Shown one piece after another: positions 9,727 through 19,631 of a DNA stretch of 64,000 nucleotides. Within the stretch, counting starts at the first letter, position 1. The number at the start of each line of letters is the position of its first letter. This DNA is from Chloroflexota bacterium (GTDB lineage: Bacteria > Chloroflexota > Dormibacteria > Dormibacterales > Dormibacteraceae). A program made the translations under genes and the position numbers. The stretch spans positions 23,987 through 87,986 of the forward strand of contig VBEF01000017.1 of assembly GCA_005881275.1 (NCBI GenBank). The letters run 5' to 3'. The notes below the pieces were generated by a model, which saw nothing but the letters and a program-made list of their open reading frames with translations, was not told the DNA's origin and searched no databases.

Positions 9727-10461
9727 CTACTTCAGCAGGAGACCGATCGAGACGTTGCTGATGTCGGGGTGCGCACGCAGCGCGGCGAGCACGGCCTGGC
9801 CGGAGAACTTGCGCACATCGTATTGGCACAGCGCCACGCAGGGAAACCGGTCGCCCACTGTGTTGAACATCGCCTCGAAGTCGAGCAATTCTCGCTCTGA
9901 CGTAAACACGTCTCGCACCGACGCCATCTCGCCCACCACGCGGATGACGGTGGCCTGGCGGTCGACCGCGGACCAGAGCACCTTCTCGAAGTAGTCGAGC
10001 GCCTCACGTGCGTTGGAGCCAGGGGCGGCCCCGATCGTGAGCAGGCCAGACGCGATGGCCGCGTCTAGGTCGATGCCGGGCATGGCGTCCAGCGACTCCA
10101 TGTAGCTGGCGAGGTCTTCACCGTGCGCCATGAGGAACGCCGGCTGGCCGGCGCGAATGCCGTCGGCAAGGAACGGAGCGGTGAGGCGCGTCCGCGCGGC
10201 GTCGGTGTCGTACAGCGTGGCGAGGTGAGTCGGGACGTCGACCACCTGACCGGCGACGGTAACTCGAGGTCGATCCGAGCGGGGGGGCGGTCCGGCCGGA
10301 GCGGGAGCTACGAAGCGATCGACATGCTCCGCCTTGAACCGCCTTTCCAGGCGCTTACCCACCCGCTGAACGGGGAGAAGGCCCCGATCGCTCCAGCGCC
10401 GGACGGACGCCTCGCTGACCCCGAGGCGCTTCGCCGCCTGCAGCGTGCTCAGCCAGCTCAT
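9727..10461 (-). CDS. MerR-like HTH plus MEDS (DcmR-type sensory) domain protein
   Basis: SWLSTLQAAKRLGVSEASVRRWSDRGLLPVQRV; HLATLYDTD...FLADGIRAGQPAFLMAHGE; ...CVALCQYDVRKFSG. Confidence 0.8.
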   Translation of the reverse strand: MSWLSTLQAAKRLGVSEASVRRWSDRGLLPVQRVGKRLERRFKAEHVDRFVAPAPAGPPPRSDRPRVTVAGQVVDVPTHLATLYDTDAARTRLTAPFLADGIRAGQPAFLMAHGEDLASYMESLDAMPGIDLDAAIASGLLTIGAAPGSNAREALDYFEKVLWSAVDRQATVIRVVGEMASVRDVFTSERELLDFEAMFNTVGDRFPCVALCQYDVRKFSGQAVLAALRAHPDISNVSIGLLLK

Positions 10462-10514
10462 CTATCTCTCAGCAAGATACCGTGAATGATAGACCGGTAT
10501 AGTCCAGGGCACAG

Positions 10515-11234
10515 ATGGCAACCATGGCGCCACCGGGCGGCGGACGGGGAGGGACGCAGTCGACCAGCGTCCAGTCGGACGACCTGCCCAACCGTGGGTT
10601 TATCGCCGAGCTCTCGCCGGCCCTGACGGCTGAGCTCATCGAGGGAGCCCCTTCGGTCTACTACCCCGAGGGAAGCATCATCTTCTCCAACGGCAGCGGA
10701 ACCACGGCTGCTCTGGTGGTTTCTGGGCTTCTGCGCTACTACATGGCTGGAGCCGACGGGCGGGAGCTGACGGTCAGGTACGTTGGCCCTGGGGACATGG
10801 TCGGCACGCTTATCAGTGAGCGGTCCAGCCTCAGCACCCGGGCGCAGGCGATCCGGCCTTCGGTGCTCCTGCACCTGGACGTGGACCGTGTCCAGGCTCT
10901 CGCCCTGCGCCGCCCGGAGCTCTCGCAAGCCTTCATCAACGAGCTGTCCAGCAGGCTGCGTTTCGCGTTTCGGGCCCTCGCGGCCAGCGCGTTCATGCCT
11001 GTCCGCGCGCGTGTGGCCCGGGACCTGGTGGAGCGCGCGAAGATGTTGGGCCCGGTCGAGGCCGGCGTTCGCGTGGCCGTCACGCAGCAGTCACTCGCCG
11101 ACGCCACCGGCTCGGTCCGCGAGGTCGTCGCCAGAGCCTTGCGAGAGCTTCGCCGGGAAGGCGCGATCGCGACGGCGGACGACGGATTGACCATCCTTGA
11201 CCCCGACGCCCTGAAACGCATCGCAGCCGTGTGA
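10515..11234 (+). CDS. Crp/Fnr family transcriptional regulator
   Basis: cNMP-like domain (YYPEGSIIFSNGSGTTAALVVSGLLRYYM) and HTH VTQQSLADATGSVREVVARALRELRREGAI. Confidence 0.9.
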   Translation: MATMAPPGGGRGGTQSTSVQSDDLPNRGFIAELSPALTAELIEGAPSVYYPEGSIIFSNGSGTTAALVVSGLLRYYMAGADGRELTVRYVGPGDMVGTLISERSSLSTRAQAIRPSVLLHLDVDRVQALALRRPELSQAFINELSSRLRFAFRALAASAFMPVRARVARDLVERAKMLGPVEAGVRVAVTQQSLADATGSVREVVARALRELRREGAIATADDGLTILDPDALKRIAAV

Positions 11235-11257
11235 CTTAAGTCGACGCCAGCCGCGCC

Positions 11258-12604
11258 TTGAGTCACTGCAAAAGTGGCCACGTCGGCATCACGGTCGAAG
11301 CGGTGGAATTTCCTGGCGTCGGCGCGGAATCGCTTTTGGCTCGGGTCACCGACGACCTCGCGGACGCCGCTGCGGATGTGTTTGCGATCCTCGCCGCGGC
11401 GACGACCAGTCTCAGCCGGGTTCAGCAGGGCACCTGGATCGCGGTGCTCATGGATCCGGACCCGAGCACGTCCCACGTGTTGGTCGCCGACGACTCAGAC
11501 GGGGCGATGGCCACCTACATGAATCAATTTGTCGGCGCGCTGACCGGCCCCGCCGGCACGCCCACGCTCGCAATGTCGCAGCGGGTGATCGAGTCGTCCA
11601 GCCCGCTTCTGATCCCGGGTGTGCCATTCGACGAGTTCATTTCCATCCTGTCGCCGGCAGGCCAGGACTACTTCGTGCGCCACCCGCCTCCGGTCGCGAT
11701 GCCTGCCGTCGGACTCCTTGTCGTCCCGATGCGCGTGGGCGGCGCGACGATCGGGACACTCGGAAGATTCGATTGGCGTCAGCAACCCCCCTTGACCGAG
11801 GCGGACGTGGATCCGGTGCAGCTGGTTGCCGATCACGTGGCGCTGCTGCTCGAGAACGCTCGCCTCCACGCGGCCGTCAAGGATCAGGCTGAGCGTCTTG
11901 CGGTGGTAGAAGGTGTCGCGTTTGCGAGCAGGGTGGGTCAGGATCTCCGTCTTACGTTGCGGGTCGTGGTCGAGCAAATCACCGCAAGACTCAGAGTCGA
12001 CGCCGCCGATGTCCTGCTGGCCACCGAGCAGGGCGACTTCCTGTTCGTGGCCGCCAGCGCCGGGTTTCATTCCTCATCGATACCGGACTACCGCTTGCCG
12101 GCCGGCGCTTGGCAATCGATTCCAGCCGGATCACGACCGCATGTCGAGAACTTGAGAGACCTCGACCGCATGTTGCCGAATCCACGCCGGTCTCTCTACG
12201 CACGAGAGGGATTTCAGAGCTACGTCGGTTTGCCGCTCCACGCTCGCGGCCGGCTGGTCGGAGTGCTGGAGGTCTACAACCGAACGGTCGCGGTTTGGGA
12301 CCAGGCGTCGCTGGCCTTCCTCGACACGATCGGGGGCATCGTGACGGTCGCGGTCGATTACGCGGCCGCCTCGGCCGCGGCAGGCCTGGATCGCGTGACT
12401 GGCGCGCCGCGCCCCGGCATGAGCGACCTCGAGATGGAGATCTTGCGTCAGATCGTCGAGGGGCTAACCAACCGGGACATCGCCGAGAAGACGCACAGGA
12501 GCGAGAACACGATCAAGTTCCACGTCAGGCGGATTCTCGAGAAGGCTGGGGCGGCCAACCGGACAGAACTGGCTCGCAGGGCGACGCGCGAGGGGTGGCT
12601 CTGA
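11258..12604 (+). CDS. GAF-domain LuxR-type response regulator
   Basis: Two GAF-like segments; C-terminal MSDLEMEILRQIVEGLTNRDIAEKTHRSENTIKFHVRRILEKAGAANRTELARRA; start uncertain. Confidence 0.85.
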   Translation: MSHCKSGHVGITVEAVEFPGVGAESLLARVTDDLADAAADVFAILAAATTSLSRVQQGTWIAVLMDPDPSTSHVLVADDSDGAMATYMNQFVGALTGPAGTPTLAMSQRVIESSSPLLIPGVPFDEFISILSPAGQDYFVRHPPPVAMPAVGLLVVPMRVGGATIGTLGRFDWRQQPPLTEADVDPVQLVADHVALLLENARLHAAVKDQAERLAVVEGVAFASRVGQDLRLTLRVVVEQITARLRVDAADVLLATEQGDFLFVAASAGFHSSSIPDYRLPAGAWQSIPAGSRPHVENLRDLDRMLPNPRRSLYAREGFQSYVGLPLHARGRLVGVLEVYNRTVAVWDQASLAFLDTIGGIVTVAVDYAAASAAAGLDRVTGAPRPGMSDLEMEILRQIVEGLTNRDIAEKTHRSENTIKFHVRRILEKAGAANRTELARRATREGWL

Positions 12605-12751
12605 TCGGCGTCTGCCCATACTGCAGCAGCGGGCCCGAAAAAGAAGTGACCAGCGATCCGTCCGGCTTGCGCCCTTCGAACCACTGGCCACTTGGATCGT
12701 CGCACCCACCGGAAAAGTTTGCAAGAGGCGATTTTCGTCGCCAGGCAACCT

Positions 12752-13606
12752 TCAGTAGCTATCAGCCCCCGGATGCCGCTTGACGGGATTGGTCAGCTGG
12801 CCGATCCCGTCGATGCGGATGGTCACGACGTCCCCTTCCTGCAGGGTGAAGTCCGACGGCGGCACGATGCCGGTCCCGGTCAACAGGAAGCAGCCGGCAT
12901 CGAACCGCTGGTCTCGTCCCAGGTAGGCGACCAGCTCGGGGATCTCGCGCCGCATCGCCGAGGTCGACGTGCTGTTCCGGTAGACGAGCGCGGCGTCGCG
13001 GCTGATATCCAGCTCGATTGCTCGGTCGGAAGGCGAGTAGTCCCACGCGAGCGCGATCGCCGGTCCCAGCGCGCACGAGCCGTCGAACACTTTCGCCTGC
13101 GGCACGTACAGCGGGTTCTCGCCTTCGATGCTTCGCGAGCTGACGTCGTTGCCGATCGTGTAGCCGACCACCTGCATCCGGCTGTTGCACACGACGGCAA
13201 GCTCCGGCTCGGGCACGTCCCAGGTCGAGTCCGATCGGATGAAGATCGCCTCGCCATGCCCCCGCACGCGGTTCGCGGTCGCCTTGAAGAACAGCTCGGG
13301 TCTGGCCGCCGCGTAGACGCGGTCGTACGGATCCGAGCTCACCGCCTCATCGGTGCGTGCCTCCAGGCTTCGCCTGTAGGTCACGCCGGCCGCCCAAACC
13401 TCCTGGCTTCCGATCGGGGCGCCGATGTCGGCGCCATCCCGCGGTTGGATCTCTGGGCGCTTCTCCTCCAGCAATCGGCTGAGCTCGTCTTGCGGAAGCC
13501 GCAGCAGGGAGTCGATCGTGGAACCGTCGAGACGGCTCCAGGTCCCGTCCTTCTTCATATATGTGGCGCCGTCCAGCTGGACCAGGTGCCGGCCGGCGGC
13601 CGGCAC
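12752..13606 (-). CDS. Fumarylacetoacetate hydrolase family protein (AraD1 / diketo-deoxy-fuconate hydrolase-like)
   Basis: [79 protein letters not shown]. Confidence 0.85.
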   Translation of the reverse strand: MPAAGRHLVQLDGATYMKKDGTWSRLDGSTIDSLLRLPQDELSRLLEEKRPEIQPRDGADIGAPIGSQEVWAAGVTYRRSLEARTDEAVSSDPYDRVYAAARPELFFKATANRVRGHGEAIFIRSDSTWDVPEPELAVVCNSRMQVVGYTIGNDVSSRSIEGENPLYVPQAKVFDGSCALGPAIALAWDYSPSDRAIELDISRDAALVYRNSTSTSAMRREIPELVAYLGRDQRFDAGCFLLTGTGIVPPSDFTLQEGDVVTIRIDGIGQLTNPVKRHPGADSY

Positions 13607-13617
13607 GACATCGGTGC

Positions 13618-14919
13618 TCAGTCGGTCCTCCAGGCGGGGCCCGAAGGGTAGGCAAACTCACGGAGCGACTCTGGGCGCATGGTGATGCTGTAACCCGGTG
13701 CTCGCGGCGGGACATAGCAACCGTCGCGAATGACCACCGGGTCGAGGAAGTGCTCGTGCAGGTGCTCGACGTACTCGAGCACGCGATTCTCGAGCGACCC
13801 GCTCACCGCTATGTAGTCGAACATCGATATGTGCTGAACGTACTCGCAAAGCCCGACACCTCCGGCGTGCGGGCAGACCGGCACCCCGAACTTCGCGGCG
13901 AGGAGGAGGACCGCCAGGACCTCGTTCAGCCCACCCAGGCGGCAGGCGTCGAGCTGGCAGAAGCCGATTGCGTCCGACTGGAACAGCTGCTTGAAGATGA
14001 CCCGGTTCTGGCAGTGCTCGCCGGTGGCGACCTTGATCGGCGCGATCGCCCGCGCGATCGTGGCGTGGCCCAGCACGTCGTCGGGGCTGGTCGGCTCTTC
14101 GATCCAGTAGGGCCCGAACTCGGCGAGCCGCTTCATGTTAGTGATCGCGTCGCCGACCTCCCAGACCTGGTTCGCGTCCATCATGAGCCGGCGGTCCGGC
14201 CCGATCTCCTCCCGCACGATCCGCGCGCGTCGGACATCGTCCTCGATCTTCTGGCCGACCTTCATTTTTATGTGCGACCATCCCGCGGCGACGGCTTCAC
14301 GGCAGAGTTGACGCAGCTTCTCGTCGGAGTAACCGAGCCATCCCGCCGAGGTCGTGTACGCCGGATACCCGGCGCGCAGCATATCGGCCTCGCGCTTGGC
14401 GCGCGTCGGCGCCATGCGTTCGAGGATTCCGATCGCTTCCCCCGGAGTCAAGGCGTCGCTGATGTACCGGAAGTCGATGCACGCGACCAGCTGCTCTGGG
14501 GTCATGTCGATGAGGAGCTTCCACAGCGGCTTGCCTTCCACCTTCGCGTACAGGTCCCAGACTGCATTGACCAGCGCTGCGGCCGCGAGATGGATTGCGC
14601 CTTTCTCGGGACCGAGCCACCGCAATTGCTGCTCGCCGGTGACCGCGCGCCAGAACGTCCGCATATCCGAGGTGATGGAGTCGAGCGTCTGGCCGACGAC
14701 GACCGGCGCCAGCGCGTTGATCGCGGCGACGCACACTTCGGTGCCGCGACCGAGGGTGAAGGCGAGACCGTGCCCTTCGAGGTGATCGCTCGAGTCCGTC
14801 CTCAGCACGACGTAGGCGGCCGAGTAGTCAGGGTTCGTGTGCATGGCATCGGAGCCGGCGAGGGTCCGCGAGGTGGGAAAGCGCACGTCGTGCGCGGTGG
14901 CGCTGATGATGCGGTGCAT
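13618..14919 (-). CDS. fucD: L-fuconate dehydratase-type enolase superfamily protein
   Basis: [42 protein letters not shown]..., [49 protein letters not shown]; start CAT at 14917-14919, so the longer ORF to 15999 is spurious upstream. Confidence 0.88.
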   Translation of the reverse strand: MHRIISATAHDVRFPTSRTLAGSDAMHTNPDYSAAYVVLRTDSSDHLEGHGLAFTLGRGTEVCVAAINALAPVVVGQTLDSITSDMRTFWRAVTGEQQLRWLGPEKGAIHLAAAALVNAVWDLYAKVEGKPLWKLLIDMTPEQLVACIDFRYISDALTPGEAIGILERMAPTRAKREADMLRAGYPAYTTSAGWLGYSDEKLRQLCREAVAAGWSHIKMKVGQKIEDDVRRARIVREEIGPDRRLMMDANQVWEVGDAITNMKRLAEFGPYWIEEPTSPDDVLGHATIARAIAPIKVATGEHCQNRVIFKQLFQSDAIGFCQLDACRLGGLNEVLAVLLLAAKFGVPVCPHAGGVGLCEYVQHISMFDYIAVSGSLENRVLEYVEHLHEHFLDPVVIRDGCYVPPRAPGYSITMRPESLREFAYPSGPAWRTD

Positions 14920-14921
14920 GC

Positions 14922-15956
14922 CTATCCTTTCACCGCGCCGACCAGCAGGCCCTTGGCGATGTAACGCTCGAGCGCGATCGCCATCGCGATCACCGGCCCG
15001 ATCATGATCAGGATGAGCACGGACATGTACCACCACTGCGGTCCGCGGGTTGCGTTCTGCGCCGCGACCGTGAGAGGGAGCGTCTGCGCGTTCGCGCTGG
15101 TCAGGAAGAGGGCGATGAGGTATTCGTTCCACGCGAAGACGAGGACGAAGAGGAACGTCGCGACCAGCCCCGGCACCGCAAGGGGCAGCACGATCGAGCG
15201 GAAGATCCTGTAGGGCGACGCGCCGTCGATGGCAGCGCTTTCCTCCAGCTCGACAGGCACGCTCTGGAAGTAGTCGCGCATGAGCCAGACCACGATGGGC
15301 AGGTGCGCCGCGGTGTAGGTGATGATCAGTGCCGCCCACGTGTCGAGAAGCTGGAGCTGCTGGAAGAAGATGTAGATGGGGATGACCGTGGCGACCGGCG
15401 GCAGCATGCGCTGCGAGATCATCCAGAACGCGATGTCGTCGTTGCCGACGCCGCGCTTGAAACGTCGAGCGACCGTTTGCAGCAGCAGCACGAACACTGC
15501 AATCCCGGCCACGAGACCGACCGGCCACGGCCCACCTGCTACCACGACGACGACGGCGATCGCGAGCGCGATCACGAAGGATCCGATCGCGCCAAAACCG
15601 ACCTGGTAACGCATGCGCACAAGGGCGTAAGCAGCCATCGAGCCGAGCAGAACGGTGATCGCCGTGCTCGTCAGCCCGACCACCACCGTGTTGGTGTAAG
15701 GGCGGAACGTGTCCTCTCGGAGGTCGAAGAAGATGTAGTGCCACGAGTCGAGCGTCGGCTGAAAGTCGCGCCACGGGATGTAGAACGGCCCGCCGTTCAC
15801 CTCCAACGGCGTCTTGAGCGCGGTCACGGCCAGCCAGTAGAGCGGAAACAGGACCACGAAGGTCCAGGCGAAAAGAGCGATGTACGAGAGCGTCATCGCA
15901 GGGAACGAGATCGAAGTCGTCGAGACCGAACCGCCGCGTCTCCGGATGCTCGCCAT
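14922..15956 (-). CDS. CUT1 ABC transporter permease (MalG-like)
   Basis: EAA loop VELEESAAIDGASPYRIFRSIVLPLAVPGLVAT; ends LVGAVKG. Confidence 0.9.
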   Translation of the reverse strand: MASIRRRGGSVSTTSISFPAMTLSYIALFAWTFVVLFPLYWLAVTALKTPLEVNGGPFYIPWRDFQPTLDSWHYIFFDLREDTFRPYTNTVVVGLTSTAITVLLGSMAAYALVRMRYQVGFGAIGSFVIALAIAVVVVVAGGPWPVGLVAGIAVFVLLLQTVARRFKRGVGNDDIAFWMISQRMLPPVATVIPIYIFFQQLQLLDTWAALIITYTAAHLPIVVWLMRDYFQSVPVELEESAAIDGASPYRIFRSIVLPLAVPGLVATFLFVLVFAWNEYLIALFLTSANAQTLPLTVAAQNATRGPQWWYMSVLILIMIGPVIAMAIALERYIAKGLLVGAVKG

Positions 15957-15961
15957 CGAGG

Positions 15962-17134
15962 TCAGGCCGCCGCCGCGCGAGGGCGCAACAGGTTGACATA
16001 GGAGATGCCGACGAACGTCACCACGATGAGCAGCATGTAGGCGACCGCCGCGGAGCCCCCGATGTCGAGCGCTCGCCAGATCGTGTAGGCATGCAGCGTG
16101 AGCGATTCAGTGGCCGTTCCGGGGCCTCCGTTCGTGAGCACGTTCGGCAGGTCGACGATCTTGAAGCCCTCGATGATGCGGATCAGCACGACGGTGACCG
16201 TCGCGGGCAGGATCTGCGGAAAGGTGATCCGCCAGAACACCTGCAAGCGGTTGGCGCCGTCCACGACCGCCGCCTCGACCAGCTCATGGGGCAGCGTCTC
16301 GATCGCGGCCAGGAGCACGATGAAGATGAACGGCGTCCACTGCCAGATGTCGCCGACCATCACCGCCAGTCGCGCGCCCCATGGATTGGTGACCCACGAA
16401 ATGTCCGTCAATCCGAAGTGCGCCCACAGCGGGTACAGCGGACCTTTGCTCGTGTCCACAAGCATCCGGAACAGGTAGGCCACGCCGACGGGGGTGATCA
16501 TCATCGGGAGCAAGAAGACCACCCGGAAAAAGCGCCGTCCCGGGAGGTGCTGCACGACGAGCAAGGCCAGTCCCAGGCCGAGCAGGTACTGGACGGACAC
16601 GTCGACGGCGACGTAAACGAGCGTCACGACCAGCGTTCCCGGACGGCCGCTGGTCAGGATCGTGTTGACGACCAGCCAGACAAGCGCGCCGGCGATGGCC
16701 GTCGCCAGCACCCGGCCGACGAGTCCTCCAACGGTGAGGTTCGGTCCGCGCGCGTAGCGATAGAGCAGAAAGGCGAACAGCCCGTAGATCGCGACCAACA
16801 CCGCGATCCCGATGGGCGTCAGCGGTCCGGATACCCCCAGAAAGTGGGGTCGGTCGATGCCGAACAGCAGCTTCGCGTAGTTCGCGAAGCCGACAAACTT
16901 CAGCTGCACCCCGCCCTCCGAGAAGCCCAGGCGCGACAGAGAGACATAGAGCGACGTGAGCAGAGGAAAGATCGAGAAAGCGAGGATGACCAGGACGGCC
17001 GGGAGGATGAACACGCCGCCCGCGAAGCGGTCGAGGCGTGCGGCAACCGGACGCCACCAGGACGAGGCCCTCAGCGCGCGCGGCGACGCATGGATGCTCA
17101 CGGAGTCGGAATCCTTTTCACCAGTTCCTGGCAC
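15962..17134 (-). CDS. CUT1 ABC transporter permease (MalF-like)
   Basis: HELVEAAVVDGANRLQVFWRITFPQILPATVTVVLIRIIEGFKIVDLPNVLTNGGP. Confidence 0.9.
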   Translation of the reverse strand: MPGTGEKDSDSVSIHASPRALRASSWWRPVAARLDRFAGGVFILPAVLVILAFSIFPLLTSLYVSLSRLGFSEGGVQLKFVGFANYAKLLFGIDRPHFLGVSGPLTPIGIAVLVAIYGLFAFLLYRYARGPNLTVGGLVGRVLATAIAGALVWLVVNTILTSGRPGTLVVTLVYVAVDVSVQYLLGLGLALLVVQHLPGRRFFRVVFLLPMMITPVGVAYLFRMLVDTSKGPLYPLWAHFGLTDISWVTNPWGARLAVMVGDIWQWTPFIFIVLLAAIETLPHELVEAAVVDGANRLQVFWRITFPQILPATVTVVLIRIIEGFKIVDLPNVLTNGGPGTATESLTLHAYTIWRALDIGGSAAVAYMLLIVVTFVGISYVNLLRPRAAAA

Positions 17135-17150
17135 TGAATGGGATGAAGAG

Positions 17151-17179
17151 GGGCGGCGAGGTGCGTGACCCCGCCGCCC
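17151..17179. other. Hairpin (GGGCGGCG...CGCCGCCC) between SBP and permease genes
   Basis: 8-bp perfect arms in the SBP-permease intergenic gap; no strong U tract. Confidence 0.4.
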
Positions 17180-17185
17180 GTCGGT

Positions 17186-18679
17186 TTACTTCGTGATGCT
17201 CAGACTGGATCTGTAGGCGTCCAGCTGTGACTGGCGGCCGATCTCGTCCGTCTTCGCGTTCCATTGGTTGGTGATCTGAGTCATCGTCTGGCTCAGCGAG
17301 ATCTCACCCGCCAGGAACTGAGCGAGAGCCGTGTCCAGCGCGGTCTGCTGGTAGAACGCCGTCTGCGGGATGCGCAGGTCGAGGACCATGTTGGGGCTCT
17401 GCAGGCTCGACTGGATGGCTCCGAGATAGTCCTTCGCGGCCTGGTCGCTCATGCCCGAAGCGGTCCATGGACCCATGTTGGTGAAGTGCGAAGAGCGGTA
17501 GGGGTTGAATCCAGTCTTGCCGATCGTCACGTCGACGCTCGACTGCGCCGGCTGAGACATGTAGGAGAGGAACGCGAACGCGGCGTCCTTCACCTTGGCC
17601 GAGGCCGCCTTGTTGATCGCGCCTGACCAGCCGCCGAAGGCGGCGAATGGAGAGTGGTTCACGCCGTTGGTCGCGTAAGGGCACAGAGTGGCGTTGCAGT
17701 CGACCAGCTGGTTGCTCGACCGGTCGAGCACCTTCTTCGATCCGGGCAGAATGACTGCCCCGACCTTGTCCTGCACGGTGGACTGAGTCTTGTCGACCGC
17801 GAGCGGGCCGATGTCGCCCCAGTCGAGGGACAGGGCGCAGCGACCAGTCACGAACAGGCCGCGCGAGTCGCCGACGTCCTGGTTGAGCTGCTCAGGAGGG
17901 CCGATCTTGGAAAGCTGCTTGTAGACGGTTAGGGCCGCGGCGGCCGCCGGGTTGTTCGTCAATGGCTGCATGGTGTCGGTGTTGAAGAAAGCACCCTGCT
18001 TCGTGCCCTGGCTCTGCAGGTACGCCGCGGCGATCGAAATCCATGCCCAATACGACTGCGCGCTGCGCTTCATGGCCAGGCATGAGCCGTAGTCGGGCTT
18101 GCCATCGCCGTTCAAGTCCTTGCCCTGGAAGTGCTGGGCGATGCTGATGTAGTCATCCCAGGTCTCAGGCGCCTTGAGGCCGTCCTTCTGGAGCAGGTCC
18201 TTGCGGTAGTAGACCATCTGAAAGTCGCCGTCGAGGGGAATGGTGTAGACCTTGCCCTTGAACGTGGCGCTGAAGTCGCGGAAGAACGGTGCGATGTCGT
18301 TCCACTGCAGGGCCGAGTCGTTCTTGACCCGGTCGGTCAGGTCTTCGAGGTAGCCGGGCGGCACGTAGTCGCCCATCCACTGCGGGTCGAAGACCGTCGC
18401 GTCATACGAGTTTGTCTTCGTCGAGAAGTCCGTGAGGACCTTCTGGTACAGGTCGGAGAACGGGACTGTGATGATCTGCACCTTGGCGCCAGTCGCCTTC
18501 TCGAAGTCGGGGGCCCGGCGCTGCAGCGGCTCCGCGATCTGAGGACCGGTGAAAGTCACGACCCGAATCGTGGTGCCGCTGAACGATTGGTTCGAGGACG
18601 TATTCGACCCGTTGCTGCAGGCCGCAATCACGCCCACCCCCACCAACAGGACCAGGGCTCTCGCCAGGATTCGACTCAT
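17186..18679 (-). CDS. CUT1 ABC transporter extracellular solute-binding protein
   Basis: Signal peptide/lipobox MSRILARALVLLVGVGVIAACSNGSNTSS; SBP_bac_1 features (PLDGDFQMVYYRKDLLQKDG). Confidence 0.92.
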   Translation of the reverse strand: MSRILARALVLLVGVGVIAACSNGSNTSSNQSFSGTTIRVVTFTGPQIAEPLQRRAPDFEKATGAKVQIITVPFSDLYQKVLTDFSTKTNSYDATVFDPQWMGDYVPPGYLEDLTDRVKNDSALQWNDIAPFFRDFSATFKGKVYTIPLDGDFQMVYYRKDLLQKDGLKAPETWDDYISIAQHFQGKDLNGDGKPDYGSCLAMKRSAQSYWAWISIAAAYLQSQGTKQGAFFNTDTMQPLTNNPAAAAALTVYKQLSKIGPPEQLNQDVGDSRGLFVTGRCALSLDWGDIGPLAVDKTQSTVQDKVGAVILPGSKKVLDRSSNQLVDCNATLCPYATNGVNHSPFAAFGGWSGAINKAASAKVKDAAFAFLSYMSQPAQSSVDVTIGKTGFNPYRSSHFTNMGPWTASGMSDQAAKDYLGAIQSSLQSPNMVLDLRIPQTAFYQQTALDTALAQFLAGEISLSQTMTQITNQWNAKTDEIGRQSQLDAYRSSLSITK

Positions 18680-18740
18680 CTCTCTTTATCCCCTCTTGTA
18701 GCGCAAGAAGCCGCGGCCCGGGCCACCAGGGGGCCGTGGC

Positions 18741-18818
18741 ATATCCGATGAATACCGGATATTTAGCGCGTCCAGGCCGAATTGTCAAGCACAGACTGGC
18801 TAGTCATCCGATGTATAC
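18741..18818. promoter_or_regulatory. Candidate operator region upstream of SBP gene (ATATCCG-N8-CGGATAT plus second TCCGATG(A/T)ATAC copy)
   Basis: Perfect 7-bp inverted repeat 18741-18762; TCCGATGAATAC at 18744 and TCCGATGTATAC at 18807, 63 bp apart. Confidence 0.5.
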
Positions 18819-18821
18819 GCC

Positions 18822-19631
18822 TTAGGCAGGGGTCGCCAGGTCAAGGCTGAACCGGCCCAGCACACGGTGGAACAGGCCGACCAGGGCGGCCACCGGGGCC
18901 AGCGAGACGATCAGCGCGGCCGCTGCCGTCGGCCAGTCGAGCTCCCGTTCGAAGGTGAAGAAGTCGGACAGCCCAAGGGGAATGGTCTTGATCTCGCCCG
19001 AGGTCAGGACCAGCGGGACGAGCAGCATGTTCCAGTCCAGCACGAAGAGCACGAGCGCGGTCGCGACCACGCTCGGCGCGACGAGCGGCAGGATGACGCG
19101 GCCGATCACGCGAAAGAGCCCCGCGCCGTCGAGCACCGCGGCCTCCTCCCATTCGGGCGCCAGCTGCGCGACGGCCCCGTGGAGGACGAATACCGCAAGA
19201 GGCGCCGTGGCGGCTGCTTCGCTTAGAACCACGGCGGCGAAGCTGTCCAGGAGGTGCACCCGCCGCATGAGGTCGCTCAACGGGATCACGTAGGCCATGG
19301 CGGGCAGGCTGGCGAGGACGAGGAATCCCTGCGTGACGAAGCGGCTCGATCGAAACGGGGCGCGGGCGAGGCCGTACGCGGCAAAAAAGCCCGCGCCCAC
19401 TGCGATCGCCGCGGCGCATGCGGACGTGAGAACGCTCGTCACGAGCTCGTTCCAGAACGCCGGCTCGGCAATCCCGACCTCGGCGAAGTGATCCAGGGAT
19501 GCAGACCCGCGCCACGATGGCGGACGGCTGCTGTTGTCGGGCAGCACTCCAAGCGACGCGAGCGCCGTCCACAAGAGGGGAAGCAGAAACGCGAGGAGGG
19601 TCGCCGCCACGAGAACGCCTCGAAGCCTCAT
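18822..19631 (-). CDS. CUT1 ABC transporter permease (MalG-like)
   Basis: MRLRGVLVAATLLAFLLPLLWTALASLG...; EEAAVLDGAGLFRVIGRVILPLVAPSVVAT; start CAT 19629-19631. Confidence 0.9.
   Translation of the reverse strand: MRLRGVLVAATLLAFLLPLLWTALASLGVLPDNSSRPPSWRGSASLDHFAEVGIAEPAFWNELVTSVLTSACAAAIAVGAGFFAAYGLARAPFRSSRFVTQGFLVLASLPAMAYVIPLSDLMRRVHLLDSFAAVVLSEAAATAPLAVFVLHGAVAQLAPEWEEAAVLDGAGLFRVIGRVILPLVAPSVVATALVLFVLDWNMLLVPLVLTSGEIKTIPLGLSDFFTFERELDWPTAAAALIVSLAPVAALVGLFHRVLGRFSLDLATPA

Noticed and set aside
13618-15999. 793-aa ORF on the minus strand
   Set aside because: Only the C-terminal 433 codons (from 14919) match FucD; the upstream part is an out-of-frame readthrough of the permease gene in GC-rich sequence
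16091-17137. 348-aa plus-strand ORF opposite permease
   Set aside because: Charged low-complexity shadow ORF opposite a well supported permease gene
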